DNA from: Nannocystaceae bacterium
GTDB taxonomy: Bacteria > Myxococcota_A > Polyangia > Nannocystales > Nannocystaceae
Direction: 5' to 3'
NCBI GenBank assembly: GCA_019694555.1
Contig: JAIBBS010000041.1
Coordinates: 1-51,645 of the forward strand
DNA: 51,645 bases
Part shown: positions 20,142 through 30,026 of the stretch, piece after piece
Numbering within the stretch: position 1 is the first letter of the stretch
Layout: each line of letters begins with the position of its first letter
Made by a program: the position numbers and the translations under genes
The notes under the pieces: generated by a model
The model's database searches: none
Told to the model about the DNA's origin: nothing
What the model saw: only the letters and a program-made list of their open reading frames with translations

Positions 20142-21251
20142 TCAGATGCGCATCGGCATCACGACGCCGAGCAGGTCGGGACCGTCGACCGGCTTGATCA
20201 CGCAGGGGTCGAGCTCACCTTGGAACTCGAGCGCGCACTCGGTGCCGTCGATGACCTCGAGGATCTCGATGAGGTAGCGCGCGTTGAAGCCAGCGACCAG
20301 CGCGGTGCCGTCGTAGTCGATGCTGAGCTCCTGGTGCGCGACGCCCAGATCCGGGTTGTCGGCGGTGAGCTCGAGCTTGCCCTTGCTCAGCGACACGCGC
20401 ACCGTGGCGGTCTTCTCCGGCGCCATGACCTCGGCGCGACGCAGCGCGCCCAGCAGCTCCTCGCGCGGCACCGTGACGCGGCGCTGGTGCGAGGTCGGGA
20501 TCACGGCGCGATACGGCGGGAAGACCACGTTGGTCAGCTTCACCGACATCGACAGCTCGTCCGCACGCAGGAACAGGTGCTCGCCGATCGCCAGGCCCAC
20601 GTCGCCCTGCACGCGATCGAGCAGGCGCCGGATCTCGAGCATGCCCTTGCGCGGGATGATGATGCCCTTGTCGAGCTGCGGTCCGGGGAAGCGCGCGGTG
20701 TAGCGCGTGAGGCGGTGACCATCGGTCGAGACCATGGTCGCGATCTGACCGTCGCACTCGAACAGCACGCCGTTGAGGTTGACGCGGGCTTCGTCGGTCG
20801 AGACCGAGAACTGCGTCTTGGTGATCAGGTCCGCGAGCACGTGGCCGGGCACCTCGACGAACGGCAGCGCCTTCTTGCCCTTGCCGGCCTCGGGCAGCTC
20901 GGGGAAGTCGCTCTCGGGCATGCCCATGAGCTTGAACTCGCTGCGACCCGCGACGAGCTGCACCCAGTGGTTGTCGAGCCCGCGCAGGCGCACCGGTCCG
21001 GGTGGGAGCGTCCGCACCACGCCGTGCAGGTGCTTCACGCCCACGGTCACGCTGCCGGTCGACTTCACGGTCGCGGGGATCGACTCGGTCAGCCCGATGA
21101 GCATGTCGGTCGCGGCGCAGACGAGGTGGCCATCGCTCGTGGCGCGCAGCAGCACGTTGGCGAGGACAGGCATCGTGCTGCGCTTGTCCGCGACGGTCTG
21201 CGCGAGGGCGAGCGCAGAGAGCAGGCGTGCCTGATCGATCTCCAACTCCAT
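20142..21251 (-). CDS. dnaN: DNA polymerase III beta sliding clamp
   Basis: A 369-residue ring-forming processivity clamp with three repeated clamp domains. Recognisable stretches are the N-terminal MELEIDQARLLSALALAQTV, RSTMPVLANVLL, VSTDGHRLTRY in domain 2 and the C-terminal VVMPMRI. That C-terminus forms the hydrophobic pocket for clamp-binding peptides. Length is normal (~365-375). The start ATG 21251 has GGAG upstream. The frame continues upstream of it into the dnaA-dnaN gap but has no clamp-like sequence there. It is encoded 5 nt before recF. Confidence 0.97.
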   Translation of the reverse strand: MELEIDQARLLSALALAQTVADKRSTMPVLANVLLRATSDGHLVCAATDMLIGLTESIPATVKSTGSVTVGVKHLHGVVRTLPPGPVRLRGLDNHWVQLVAGRSEFKLMGMPESDFPELPEAGKGKKALPFVEVPGHVLADLITKTQFSVSTDEARVNLNGVLFECDGQIATMVSTDGHRLTRYTARFPGPQLDKGIIIPRKGMLEIRRLLDRVQGDVGLAIGEHLFLRADELSMSVKLTNVVFPPYRAVIPTSHQRRVTVPREELLGALRRAEVMAPEKTATVRVSLSKGKLELTADNPDLGVAHQELSIDYDGTALVAGFNARYLIEILEVIDGTECALEFQGELDPCVIKPVDGPDLLGVVMPMRI

Positions 21252-21561
21252 GGGCGAGTGCTCCGTTGGCAGGGCCGAGAGTGATCCAAAAGAAAGAATT
21301 AAAATACCGTCGTAGGGATCGGGGTGTGGAAAGGTGGGAAAAGCTCGTACTACCCTGAAACTGCAGCGGAAAAGCGGGGGATTTCGGAGGGGACCGCTCT
21401 GGGGGTGGCTGCGCTCGGGCTGGGGATCGTCGCGGTCGGGAGCGTCGCCACCAGGTCCTCCACACCCTTGTCCGCGGTGCCGTCCACAGGCTGTGCAGGG
21501 CACGACGAAGCGCGGCGCGTCGCGAACGACGGCCGCGCGGATGCGGCAACGCTGAGGTGCT
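21252..21561. other. dnaA-dnaN intergenic region with AT-rich patch and DnaA-box-like sites
   Basis: This 310-bp gap contains an AT-rich run (21288-21306, only A/T/G with many A) just upstream of dnaN. It also has TGTGGAAAG at 21325-21333, which is close to an inverted DnaA box (consensus TGTGGATAA). Further TCCACA cores occur near 21458-21492. It could hold part of the origin or dnaN promoter control. No gene is visible. Confidence 0.45.
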
Positions 21562-22917
<1,356 letters not shown>

Positions 22918-22998
22918 GAGCCTCCGGTCCACAGGCAGGGGGTCGCTGTGGATTCCAGTTGAAGTCGCGGGAATCAGAGTTGAATTCCTGAGGAGAAG

Positions 22999-23019
22999 AG
23001 GCACTTTTCCACAGTGCCT
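22999..23019. repeat. 7-bp inverted repeat enclosing a DnaA-box-like sequence
   Basis: AGGCACT and AGTGCCT are perfectly complementary around TTTCCAC. The 9-mer TTTTCCACA sits across the loop and the stem edge, about 85 bp upstream of dnaA, so it could serve autoregulation or origin function. Confidence 0.55.
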
Positions 23020-23547
23020 GAGAGGAGCGGCCCGACGCCGAGTCCCGGGTGGGTCTCGTCGGAGCGCGAACCCGCGGAGGCCGCGTGGCTCGCGCGAAGA
23101 CGAGGGTCTCCGGGCTCGTGGGGCCGCGCCGCCACGAGGGGGTTGCCTTCTACTCACCTCGTTGTGACGCCGCAAGCAGCCTGCGGAGCGCGGTTCGGAA
23201 GTCGTCAGGATCATTGATCTTCGATCGAAGGATCACGGCGCCGGTCCACAGGCGCTGCGCCAGCGGTGCCGAGGGGCTCGTCGATCTGGTGGTGATCACT
23301 GCGAAATCGAGTGGGGCTCTCGGGGGATCGCCTACTGCCCACATCCCAAGCCGACTTGCGACGACGCGTCTGCGCGGAGCCGCTTGGCAAGCGGTTTTGC
23401 GCGCCGACGGCAAAGCGGCGTCTCAGGCCACCGCGCTGGCGTGCCAACGGCGCCCCGCCGAGCACCCTGCAGGATCGTTCACGGGACTGCTCATCTGGCT
23501 CGCCGGGCGCCGCACGGCGAGGCCGTGGCGCCCTCGGGCGGCAGCGT

Positions 23548-23576
23548 TTGACACCCCCACGCCTCGCTGCTATCGA
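23548..23576 (+). promoter_or_regulatory. Promoter of the rpmH-rnpA-yidD-yidC operon
   Basis: A perfect TTGACA (23548-23553), a 17-nt spacer and TATCGA (23571-23576). The predicted start near 23583 gives a leader of about 48 nt before the rpmH ATG. Confidence 0.7.
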
Positions 23577-23630
23577 TCGCGCCCCGCTGCCCGGGCCTTG
23601 GCCTGCGGTCGCGCGATCCGAGGTTCCGCC

Positions 23631-23780
23631 ATGAAGCGCACGTACCAGCCCCACAACACCCGCCGCAAGCGCACGCATGGCTTCCGCGCGCGCATGGCGA
23701 CGAAGAACGGCCGCAAGGTGCTCTCGGCCCGCCGCAAGCGTGGACGCAAGCAGCTGACGGTTTCGATCGGCCACAAGTGA
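23631..23780 (+). CDS. rpmH: 50S ribosomal protein L34
   Basis: A 49-residue, highly basic ribosomal protein with the full family sequence pattern: [20 protein letters not shown], then [20 protein letters not shown]. It is slightly longer than the usual 44-46 residues at its C-terminus (QLTVSIGHK). GAGG lies upstream of the ATG. The stop overlaps the GTG start of rnpA by 4 nt, the common rpmH-rnpA coupling next to dnaA. Confidence 0.97.
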   Translation: MKRTYQPHNTRRKRTHGFRARMATKNGRKVLSARRKRGRKQLTVSIGHK

Positions 23781-24202
23781 GCGAAGCGTCCGTGATCGAG
23801 GCCCCGGCCATCGGTTCACGGTTCCAACGCGGCGGTCAGCGGTTCGCTCGTGCGTTTCGCTTGCGGCGCCGCGCGGATTTTCTACGCGTGCAAGGTCAGG
23901 GCGGCCGGCAGCACGTGCGACACTTTCTGGTCTTCGTCGTGCGCAACCCCACCTCGTCGAACTTGTCGCCGCCACGGCTGGGTGTCACGGTCACGCGCAA
24001 GGTCGGCATCGCCGTGATCCGCAACCGCATCAAGCGCTGGGTCCGTGAGGCCTTCCGACGCTGTCGCGCCGCGGTGCCCGGTGGCATCGACATGGTGTGG
24101 GTCGCGAAGCGCAACGCGGCCGAAGCCGACTACGCGAGCATCGCCCGCGACATGCAACGCGTCTGCGCGTCGCTGCGTCCTGCTGCAGGAGCCGCGACGT
24201 GA
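23777..24202 (+). CDS. rnpA: Ribonuclease P protein component
   Basis: A 141-residue basic protein subunit of RNase P, which matures tRNA 5' ends. The family hallmark [14 protein letters not shown] is at residues ~75-90, preceded by [14 protein letters not shown] and the N-terminal [12 protein letters not shown] strand. About 25 residues before the core are a non-conserved extension. It starts with GTG overlapping the rpmH stop, and its own stop overlaps the GTG start of yidD, so three genes are chained by 4-nt overlaps. Confidence 0.93.
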   Translation: MSEASVIEAPAIGSRFQRGGQRFARAFRLRRRADFLRVQGQGGRQHVRHFLVFVVRNPTSSNLSPPRLGVTVTRKVGIAVIRNRIKRWVREAFRRCRAAVPGGIDMVWVAKRNAAEADYASIARDMQRVCASLRPAAGAAT

Positions 24203-24498
24203 CGCTGTGGCGGGCGATCGAGCGCGCGTTGGCGCGGGCGGCCATCGGCCTGGTCCGCGCGTACCAGCTCGTGGTCTCGCCGTGGCTCGGACCGCGTTGC
24301 CGCTTCACGCCCAGCTGCTCGCACTACGCCTGCGAGGCGCTGCAACAACACGGATTCCTCGGCGGTAGCTGGCTGACGCTGCGGCGTCTGGGCCGTTGCC
24401 ATCCCTTCCATCGCGGTGGTCACGATCCGGTCCCTCCGGCTCGAGCGCAGCGGTGCCTCGGCGACGCGACGTCGCCGGTCGAAAGCGTCAGCCCATGA
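24199..24498 (+). CDS. yidD: Membrane protein insertion efficiency factor YidD
   Basis: A 99-residue protein of the YidD family. The conserved body reads [19 protein letters not shown], then [20 protein letters not shown] and [17 protein letters not shown]. Its three conserved cysteines and membrane-proximal amphipathic N-terminus are as expected. YidD assists YidC-dependent membrane protein insertion at the cytoplasmic face. It starts at GTG 24199 overlapping rnpA, and its stop overlaps the yidC ATG (ATGA). The C-terminal ~20 residues after DPVP are variable. Confidence 0.93.
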   Translation: MTLWRAIERALARAAIGLVRAYQLVVSPWLGPRCRFTPSCSHYACEALQQHGFLGGSWLTLRRLGRCHPFHRGGHDPVPPARAQRCLGDATSPVESVSP

Positions 24499-26111
24499 GC
24501 TTCCAACAACGTGCGCTCATCGCCCTGGCGCTGTGTGCCATCATCTTCGTCGCGTTCGACTTCTTCTCGCCCAAGCCCGAGCCGCAGCCCGAACCCGCCG
24601 CTGCCGCGGCCGAGGCCGACGCGAAGGCCAAGGCGCCCGAGAAGGTCGCGGCCGTCGAGGAGCCCGAGGCCGACGAAGGGCCCAAGAGCGACGTGCCCGC
24701 GATCGATCGCGAGCTCCGCAACGATCGCATCGCCCTGCGCATCACCAACCGCTCGCCCGCACGCGGCGGCATCCTCGGCGGCATCGAGCTGCTGTCCGAG
24801 CAGTTCAAGGGCGAGCTCACCGCGACCGACAGCCTGCGGCTGGGCGGTGCGCCCACGCTCGAGCTGAGCCTCGCGGACGAGGCCAGCGACGTGAAGATCC
24901 CGAAGAACGCCAGCTTCGAGCTGCGCGGCGCCGGGGCGGACTTCGTCGAGCTGGGCTATCGCGGCGCGGACGTCGAGGTCGTCGAGCGCTTCGAGCAGCT
25001 CGGCGGCTACCAGGCGAAGCTGAGCATCACGGTCACCAACCGCGGCAAGGATCCGCAGGATCACCGCCTGCACCTGACCACGCGCGTGGGCGTGGCCGAC
25101 AGCCAGTACGACATCAGCCGCGGCTTGTGCCGCACCGCGGACGACCTCGAAGAAGAGGATCCGGGCGACGTCGAGGACGGCCCGATCCACTCTAGCGGCC
25201 CGGTCACCTGGGCCGGCGTCGACAACAAGTACTTCGGTCTGTTCGTCGTGCCGCAGCAGGCCGCGGCCGACTGCGAGATCCGAGCGGGCGAGGGCGGCTT
25301 CTTGCAGAACCGCGTGTCGTCGGGCGTGGTCTCGCTGCGCGCGGGCGAGAGCCAGACGCACGTGTTCGGCGTGTTCGTCGGGCCCAAGGAGCTCGAGCAG
25401 CTGCAGGCGTTCGACGCGGTCTCGGGCAACGAGCTCGACCTCGAGGAGGCCATCAACTGGGGCTTCTTCGGCGGGCTGTCCGAGGCGCTCGGTCGCATGC
25501 TGCTGGGCATGCTGCGGTGGTTCTACGGCCTCACGCACAGCTGGGGCATCTCGATCGTGCTGCTGACGGTCGTGGTCAAGCTGCTGACCTTGCCGCTGAC
25601 GCTCAAGCAGATGAGCTCGATGAAGCGCATGCGCGAGATCCAGCCCGAGATCGCGAAGATCAAGGCGAAGTACGCCGAGGATCGCGTGAAGCAGGGTCAG
25701 GAGATGCAGGCGCTGTTCGCCCGCTCGGGCGTGAACCCGCTGGCCGGTTGCCTGCCGACGCTGGTGCAGCTGCCGATCTGGTTCGCGCTGTACTCGATGC
25801 TCTCGGCGGCGGTCGAGCTGGTGCACCAGACGTTCCTGTGGCTGCCGGATCTCACGCAGCAGGATCCGTTCTTCATCCTGCCGTTGGCACTGGGCGTGCT
25901 GATGGTGGTGCAGAACCGCATGATGCCCAACACGATGGACCCCGCGCAGGCCAAGATGATGCGCTGGATGATGCCCATCATGTTCACGATGTTCATGCTG
26001 TTCTTGCCCTCGGGCCTGGCGGTCTACATCTTCGCGAACATCCTGCTGTCGATCGTGCAGACCGCGATCCAGGTGGGCATCCGCGGCGACCAGGCGGCGA
26101 AGCCGGCATGA
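24495..26111 (+). CDS. yidC: Membrane protein insertase YidC
   Basis: 538 residues. The N-terminal helix ([18 protein letters not shown]) precedes an acidic Pro/Ala linker and a large periplasmic beta domain (~residues 75-320), as in Gram-negative YidC. The C-terminal insertase domain has the conserved helices [39 protein letters not shown], and [20 protein letters not shown] near the end. The presence of the periplasmic domain supports a diderm host. It overlaps yidD by 4 nt and is followed by jag after a 154-nt gap. Confidence 0.96.
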   Translation: MSFQQRALIALALCAIIFVAFDFFSPKPEPQPEPAAAAAEADAKAKAPEKVAAVEEPEADEGPKSDVPAIDRELRNDRIALRITNRSPARGGILGGIELLSEQFKGELTATDSLRLGGAPTLELSLADEASDVKIPKNASFELRGAGADFVELGYRGADVEVVERFEQLGGYQAKLSITVTNRGKDPQDHRLHLTTRVGVADSQYDISRGLCRTADDLEEEDPGDVEDGPIHSSGPVTWAGVDNKYFGLFVVPQQAAADCEIRAGEGGFLQNRVSSGVVSLRAGESQTHVFGVFVGPKELEQLQAFDAVSGNELDLEEAINWGFFGGLSEALGRMLLGMLRWFYGLTHSWGISIVLLTVVVKLLTLPLTLKQMSSMKRMREIQPEIAKIKAKYAEDRVKQGQEMQALFARSGVNPLAGCLPTLVQLPIWFALYSMLSAAVELVHQTFLWLPDLTQQDPFFILPLALGVLMVVQNRMMPNTMDPAQAKMMRWMMPIMFTMFMLFLPSGLAVYIFANILLSIVQTAIQVGIRGDQAAKPA

Positions 26112-26265
26112 GCTGCGCCGTGGTCGACGTCCCGCTCGCGCGTGCCCGATGGGCGCGCCGCGTGGACGTGGCCGCGATGCGCGAGACGATTCGCGCGAGT
26201 CTGATCCGGGCGTGGCGCCCGGCAGGCCCGCGGGCCACCGCGGCAGCGATGGCAGAGAGGCGACC

Positions 26266-26826
26266 ATGACCGAGACCCAATCGACCATCCCCAAGGGCAG
26301 CTCGAAGGACGGCGCGGGTGCGACCGCGGCCGACCGTGAAACCTTCGCGAAGGCCGTCCCGATCGTCCGCTCGTTTCTCGAGAGCGTGCTGGGCCTGCTC
26401 GGCGTCGACGTCGAGGTCGACATCGAGATCGAGGAAGAGGGCCTGCACTGCGACCTCAACGCGTCGCCCGAGGACGGCGGCCTGCTGATCGGTCGCCACG
26501 GCGCGACCCTCGATGCGCTGCAGTACCTGACCCTGCGCGTGCTGCAGGCCGAGGACATCGAGCGCATGCGCATCACGCTCGACGTCGCCGGCTATCGCAC
26601 GCGGCGCGAGAAGACCCTGCGGCAGCTGGCGCAGAACGCCGCGGCCAAGGTGCTCGACACCGGCGAGCCCTACCACTTCGAGCCCATGAGCGCGATGGAG
26701 CGCCGCGTGGTGCACACGACGATCCTCGGCATCGAGGGCCTCACGACCGAGTCGGAGGGCGAGGGGCGCCGTCGTCACGTGGTCGTGTTCCGCGATCGCG
26801 GCGACAACAAGAACGCGCGCGCGTGA
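26266..26826 (+). CDS. jag: Jag/KhpB-type RNA-binding protein (KH-R3H)
   Basis: 186 residues. After an N-terminal helical segment comes a KH domain (IEEEGLHCDLNASPEDGGLL, with the GRHGATLDALQYL loop, residues ~65-115). A C-terminal R3H domain follows, with the ARG/His motif EPMSAMERRVVH. The separate N-terminal Jag_N domain present in Firmicutes proteins is not visible. KhpB-like proteins bind many RNAs and affect cell elongation. Its place after yidC and before mnmE is the classic arrangement. The last residues are basic and end NKNARA. Confidence 0.88.
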   Translation: MTETQSTIPKGSSKDGAGATAADRETFAKAVPIVRSFLESVLGLLGVDVEVDIEIEEEGLHCDLNASPEDGGLLIGRHGATLDALQYLTLRVLQAEDIERMRITLDVAGYRTRREKTLRQLAQNAAAKVLDTGEPYHFEPMSAMERRVVHTTILGIEGLTTESEGEGRRRHVVVFRDRGDNKNARA

Positions 26827-26833
26827 GCGGGCC

Positions 26834-28129
26834 GTGACCGGTCGAACGACCCTCGTGGGCGTCGCGACCGGTCGACCCGATGGCGGCGTCGCGATCGTGC
26901 GGCTGTCGGGCCCGGCCGCGATCGCGATCGCGGCGACGTTGGGTGCGACGGTCGCGGACGATCGCAGGCTGGTGGCGCGGCGGCTCGCGCTCGGCGGGGC
27001 CACGCGCGAGTCGGCGCTGGTGGTCGCGATGCGCGGGCCGGCGTCGTTCACCGGCGAAGACGTGGTCGAGCTGCACGTGCACGGCGGCGCGTGCAACGTC
27101 GAGCAGGTCGTGGCCGCGTGTCTGCGTGCGGGCGCGACTGCGGCGGGGCCCGGCGACTTCACGCGACGCGCGTTCGAGGCCGGTCGGTTGACGCTCGAGC
27201 AGGCCGAGGGCATCGCGGCGCTGGTCGGCGCGCAGACGCAGGCGGCGCTCGATCAGGCGCGGCGGTTGGTCGCCGGTGAGCTCGGGCGGCAGGTCGAGGC
27301 GCTGGTGGAGTCGATCGCATCGCTGCGCACCGAGGTCGAGGCGTGGCTCGACTTCGCCGACGAGATCGGCGAGCGCGACGTGTCGCGGTGGCAGGCGGAG
27401 ATCGAGGGCCTGCGCGCGCGCGTGCAGTCGTGGCTCGATCGCCACGGCGCCGGCGTGCGCGCGCGCAGCAAGCCGCGCGTGGTGCTGGCGGGCCCGGCCA
27501 ACGCCGGCAAGAGCACGCTGTTCAACGCGCTGCTGGGGTACCCGCGCGCGCTGGTGTCGGCCGAGCCCGGTACCACGCGGGACTATGTCGAGGCCGAGCT
27601 GACGCTGGGCGATCATCGCTGCACGCTGGTGGACACCGCGGGCGTGCGCGACGACGCCGGTGCGCTCGAACAGGAGGGCATCGCGTTCACGCGCGAGCAG
27701 CTCGAGGGCGCCGACGTGATCGTGTGGCTCGAGGCCGCGGACAGCGCTGTCGTCGGCGCGCCGACGGCTGCGGTGCCGGTGTTCACGGTCGAGAGCAAGC
27801 GCGACCTCGGCTGCGCCAGGCCGCAGTGGTCGGGCCTGCGCAGCGACGACGACGAGGCGCTCGCGCAGCTGCGCGGCATGCTGCAGCAGCGCTTCGATGC
27901 CGACGTGCAGGAGGCGTGGATCGGGCTCGAGCGTCACCGCGATCGCGCGCGCGAGGCCGCCGCGGAGCTCGAATCCGCGGCGGCGCGGGCGGAGGTGGCG
28001 GAGCTGGCCGCGTTCCACCTGCGCGCCGCGCAGCAGCGACTCGACGAGATCCTCGGACGCTCGACGCTGGGACCCGTGGGCGAGGATGTGCTCGAGCGGA
28101 TCTTCGCGAGCTTCTGCATCGGCAAGTGA
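26834..28129 (+). CDS. mnmE: tRNA uridine-5-carboxymethylaminomethyl modification GTPase MnmE
   Basis: 431 residues from a GTG start, 7 nt after jag. The N-terminal folate-binding domain contains GGVAIVRLSGPAA, FTGEDVVELHVHGGA and GDFTRRAFEAGRLTL. The embedded G domain has G1 GPANAGKST, the TTRDYVE switch and DTAGVRDD. The C-terminus ends with the catalytic CIGK. The usual G4 NKxD is not present in standard form; the equivalent strand reads VFTVESKRDL, so base recognition may be altered. The protein is ~20 residues shorter than E. coli MnmE. Its partner mnmG is not in this window. Confidence 0.95.
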   Translation: MTGRTTLVGVATGRPDGGVAIVRLSGPAAIAIAATLGATVADDRRLVARRLALGGATRESALVVAMRGPASFTGEDVVELHVHGGACNVEQVVAACLRAGATAAGPGDFTRRAFEAGRLTLEQAEGIAALVGAQTQAALDQARRLVAGELGRQVEALVESIASLRTEVEAWLDFADEIGERDVSRWQAEIEGLRARVQSWLDRHGAGVRARSKPRVVLAGPANAGKSTLFNALLGYPRALVSAEPGTTRDYVEAELTLGDHRCTLVDTAGVRDDAGALEQEGIAFTREQLEGADVIVWLEAADSAVVGAPTAAVPVFTVESKRDLGCARPQWSGLRSDDDEALAQLRGMLQQRFDADVQEAWIGLERHRDRAREAAAELESAAARAEVAELAAFHLRAAQQRLDEILGRSTLGPVGEDVLERIFASFCIGK

Positions 28130-28132
28130 GCG

Positions 28133-28834
28133 TCAGGAGATCGCGCGCAGCAGCGGCGAGAGCAGATCGATCGTGCACTCGCCGTGCGCGAGCGTGCCCA
28201 GGTGCGGCACGCCCGTGGCCGCGGCGATGACCGCGGGGTTGTAGATGTTCGAGGGATCGGGCGGTGCGGTCTCGCTGAGGAAGAAGCCGCGCGGTGGCAG
28301 ACCCAGCTGCTGCAACCAGTCGATGGTCGACAGCGTGTGGTTGATCGTGCCCAGGCCCGCGCGGCCGACCACGACGACGTGATCGACCAGCGCGCGGATC
28401 CACTGCGGCTGCCAGCTGCCGCCGGGCATCGGTACCCACAGGCCGCCGGCGAGCTCGACGAAGAGCAGCGCCGGCGCCTGCGTGCCCATGATCGCCGCGA
28501 GCGCGTCGACGCATCGCGACAGCGGTGGACACGGCCACACCTCGCCGCGACTGCCGGGCAGTAGAAACGGCGTCGGATCTTCGGCGAGGCCGGGCGCGAG
28601 CGGGAGATCGTACTCGAGCGTGCCGATCCAGCCGTCGCACTGCGACGACAGGCCCGCGGCCTCGCGCAGGCGCACCACGTCGCTGCGCTGCTCGTCGGCG
28701 GCGTGGCTCTGCGCGGGTTTGTACGGCACCGCGTGGATGCCCATCGCCTGCGCTTGCTCGAGCAGCACGCACACGAGCGTGGTCTTTCCGACGGCAGTGT
28801 CGGTGCCGACGAAGCCGATGCGCGGCGCGGTCAC
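28133..28834 (-). CDS. bioD: Dethiobiotin synthetase BioD
   Basis: 233 residues from a GTG that overlaps the bioF stop (GTGA). The P-loop-like FVGTDTAVGKTTLVCVLL, the substrate strand YKPAQSHA and the ELAGGLWVPM loop match the family, which closes the ureido ring of biotin using ATP and CO2. The usual KPVQTG motif is changed to KPAQSH. It is downstream of bioF in a leftward two-gene unit; no bioA or bioB is present nearby. It converges on mnmE with only 3 nt between stops. Confidence 0.9.
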   Translation of the reverse strand: MTAPRIGFVGTDTAVGKTTLVCVLLEQAQAMGIHAVPYKPAQSHAADEQRSDVVRLREAAGLSSQCDGWIGTLEYDLPLAPGLAEDPTPFLLPGSRGEVWPCPPLSRCVDALAAIMGTQAPALLFVELAGGLWVPMPGGSWQPQWIRALVDHVVVVGRAGLGTINHTLSTIDWLQQLGLPPRGFFLSETAPPDPSNIYNPAVIAAATGVPHLGTLAHGECTIDLLSPLLRAIS

Positions 28835-29982
28835 GGTACGACCCCGCGATCGATGCGCAGCGGCAGGTGCAGACGATCGAGTGCAGTGCGGAGGTCGTCG
28901 ACGAAGGCGTCGAGCTGCGCGCGCTCGTGCGCGGCGGTGACGGTGACGCGCAGGCGGGCGGTGCCGGTGGGCACCGTCGGCGGGCGGATCGCCTGCACGT
29001 GCCAGCCGCGCTGCAGCAGCGCCTGCGCGACGGCGACGGCGGCGTCGTTGTCGCCGATCAGCACCGGGAAGATCGGCGAGGGCGCGTCGTCGCAGCCGAG
29101 GCGGCGCGCGAGATGATGCGCGTTGGACCACAGGCGGTCGCGCAGCTCGTCACCGCGCGGGCCGGTCACGAGCTCGAGCGCGTGGGCGATGCGCTCGGCC
29201 TGCGCGGGGCTGGTGCCGGTCGAGAACACGAAGCTGCGCGCGCGCGCACGCAGGAAGCGGCAGAGGGTATGGCTCGCGGCGACGAAGGCTCCCGCGACGC
29301 CGAGGGCCTTGCCGAGCGTGCCCACGAGGATCGTCGGCGTGATGCCGTGCGCGGTGAGCAGGCCGACGCCGCCGGGGAACAGGCCCAGCGCGTGCGCGTC
29401 GTCGACGTAGCTCGCGCCGCCGCGCGCGTGGTGGCGGCGCAGCGCGTCGAGATCGACGCGGTCGCCGTCCATGGAGAACGTCGACTCGGTCACCCACCAC
29501 AGTGCGGCGGGCGGCTCGGGCACGCGCAGGGCATCGGGCGCGTCGCGATGGCGCATCACGGTGACGTCGGCGCGAGCGAGGCGCAGGCCGTCGATGAGCG
29601 AGGCGTGGTTGAGCGCGTCGCTGGCGACGACATCGCCGGGTTCGAGCAGCGCCGGCAGCACGCCGACGTTGAGCTGGAACCCCGAGGGGAACAGCACCGC
29701 GTCGTCGGTCTGCGCGAGCGCGGCGAGGCGGCGCTCGACGTCGCGGTGGATCGGCAGGTCACCGCAGATCAGGCGCGAGCCACCGGCACCGCTGCACTGC
29801 ACGCTTCCGGGAGCCGCGGTGTCAGCGAGGCCGAGGTAGTCGTTGCTGCACAGGCCGATGACGTCGCGATCGTCGAGGCGATAGCGAACGCCGTGGCGTG
29901 CGCTGACCTCCGGCGGATGACGGGCGAGCCCGGCTGCCTGCAGCGCCTCGAGGCGGGCGGCGATGCGCGCGTCGATCGTCAT
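28831..29982 (-). CDS. bioF: 8-amino-7-oxononanoate synthase-like PLP enzyme BioF
   Basis: A 383-residue fold-type-I aminotransferase-like enzyme that condenses pimeloyl thioester with alanine in biotin synthesis. Visible are CSNDYLGLADTA, the GSGGSRL-type region (GAGGSRLICGD), YVDDAHALGLFP and the PLP lysine in LVGTLGKALGVAGAFV, followed by FVFSTGTSPAQA. Start ATG 29982 is 11 nt after a TATGCT hexamer on the minus strand (29994-29999). It is divergent from rsmG, whose GTG lies at 30027. The family also includes Kbl-type enzymes, but the neighbouring bioD supports BioF. Confidence 0.9.
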   Translation of the reverse strand: MTIDARIAARLEALQAAGLARHPPEVSARHGVRYRLDDRDVIGLCSNDYLGLADTAAPGSVQCSGAGGSRLICGDLPIHRDVERRLAALAQTDDAVLFPSGFQLNVGVLPALLEPGDVVASDALNHASLIDGLRLARADVTVMRHRDAPDALRVPEPPAALWWVTESTFSMDGDRVDLDALRRHHARGGASYVDDAHALGLFPGGVGLLTAHGITPTILVGTLGKALGVAGAFVAASHTLCRFLRARARSFVFSTGTSPAQAERIAHALELVTGPRGDELRDRLWSNAHHLARRLGCDDAPSPIFPVLIGDNDAAVAVAQALLQRGWHVQAIRPPTVPTGTARLRVTVTAAHERAQLDAFVDDLRTALDRLHLPLRIDRGVVP

Positions 29983-29993
29983 GCCGATGCGCG

Positions 29994-29999
29994 AGCATA
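29994..29999 (-). promoter_or_regulatory. Candidate -10 hexamer (TATGCT) for bioF-bioD
   Basis: Ends 11 nt before the bioF ATG, again predicting a leader of only a few nucleotides. Confidence 0.4.
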
Positions 30000-30026
30000 C
30001 TGCAGCGCCCGTGGCATGATGGGCGC

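Larger units (their letters stand above)
22918..23630. other. oriC: Candidate replication origin (dnaA-rpmH divergence)
   Basis: A 713-bp non-coding region between divergently transcribed dnaA and rpmH, the ancestral location of oriC. It has TTTTCCACA (23005-23013, one mismatch to the DnaA box) within a hairpin, TGTGGATTC (22947-22955, inverted, two mismatches) and TCCACA cores at 22928-22933 and 23245-23250. Four GATC sites occur in ~25 bp, including the palindrome CTTCGATCGAAG (23219-23230). Gene orientation flips here, as expected for replichore divergence. I do not see a dense array of perfect DnaA boxes, so the exact origin remains inferred. Confidence 0.5.

Noticed and set aside
23150..23413. 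An 87-codon minus-strand frame in the dnaA-rpmH gap
   Set aside because: No recognisable domain, no ribosome binding site, and it lies in the probable origin; a shadow is more likely.
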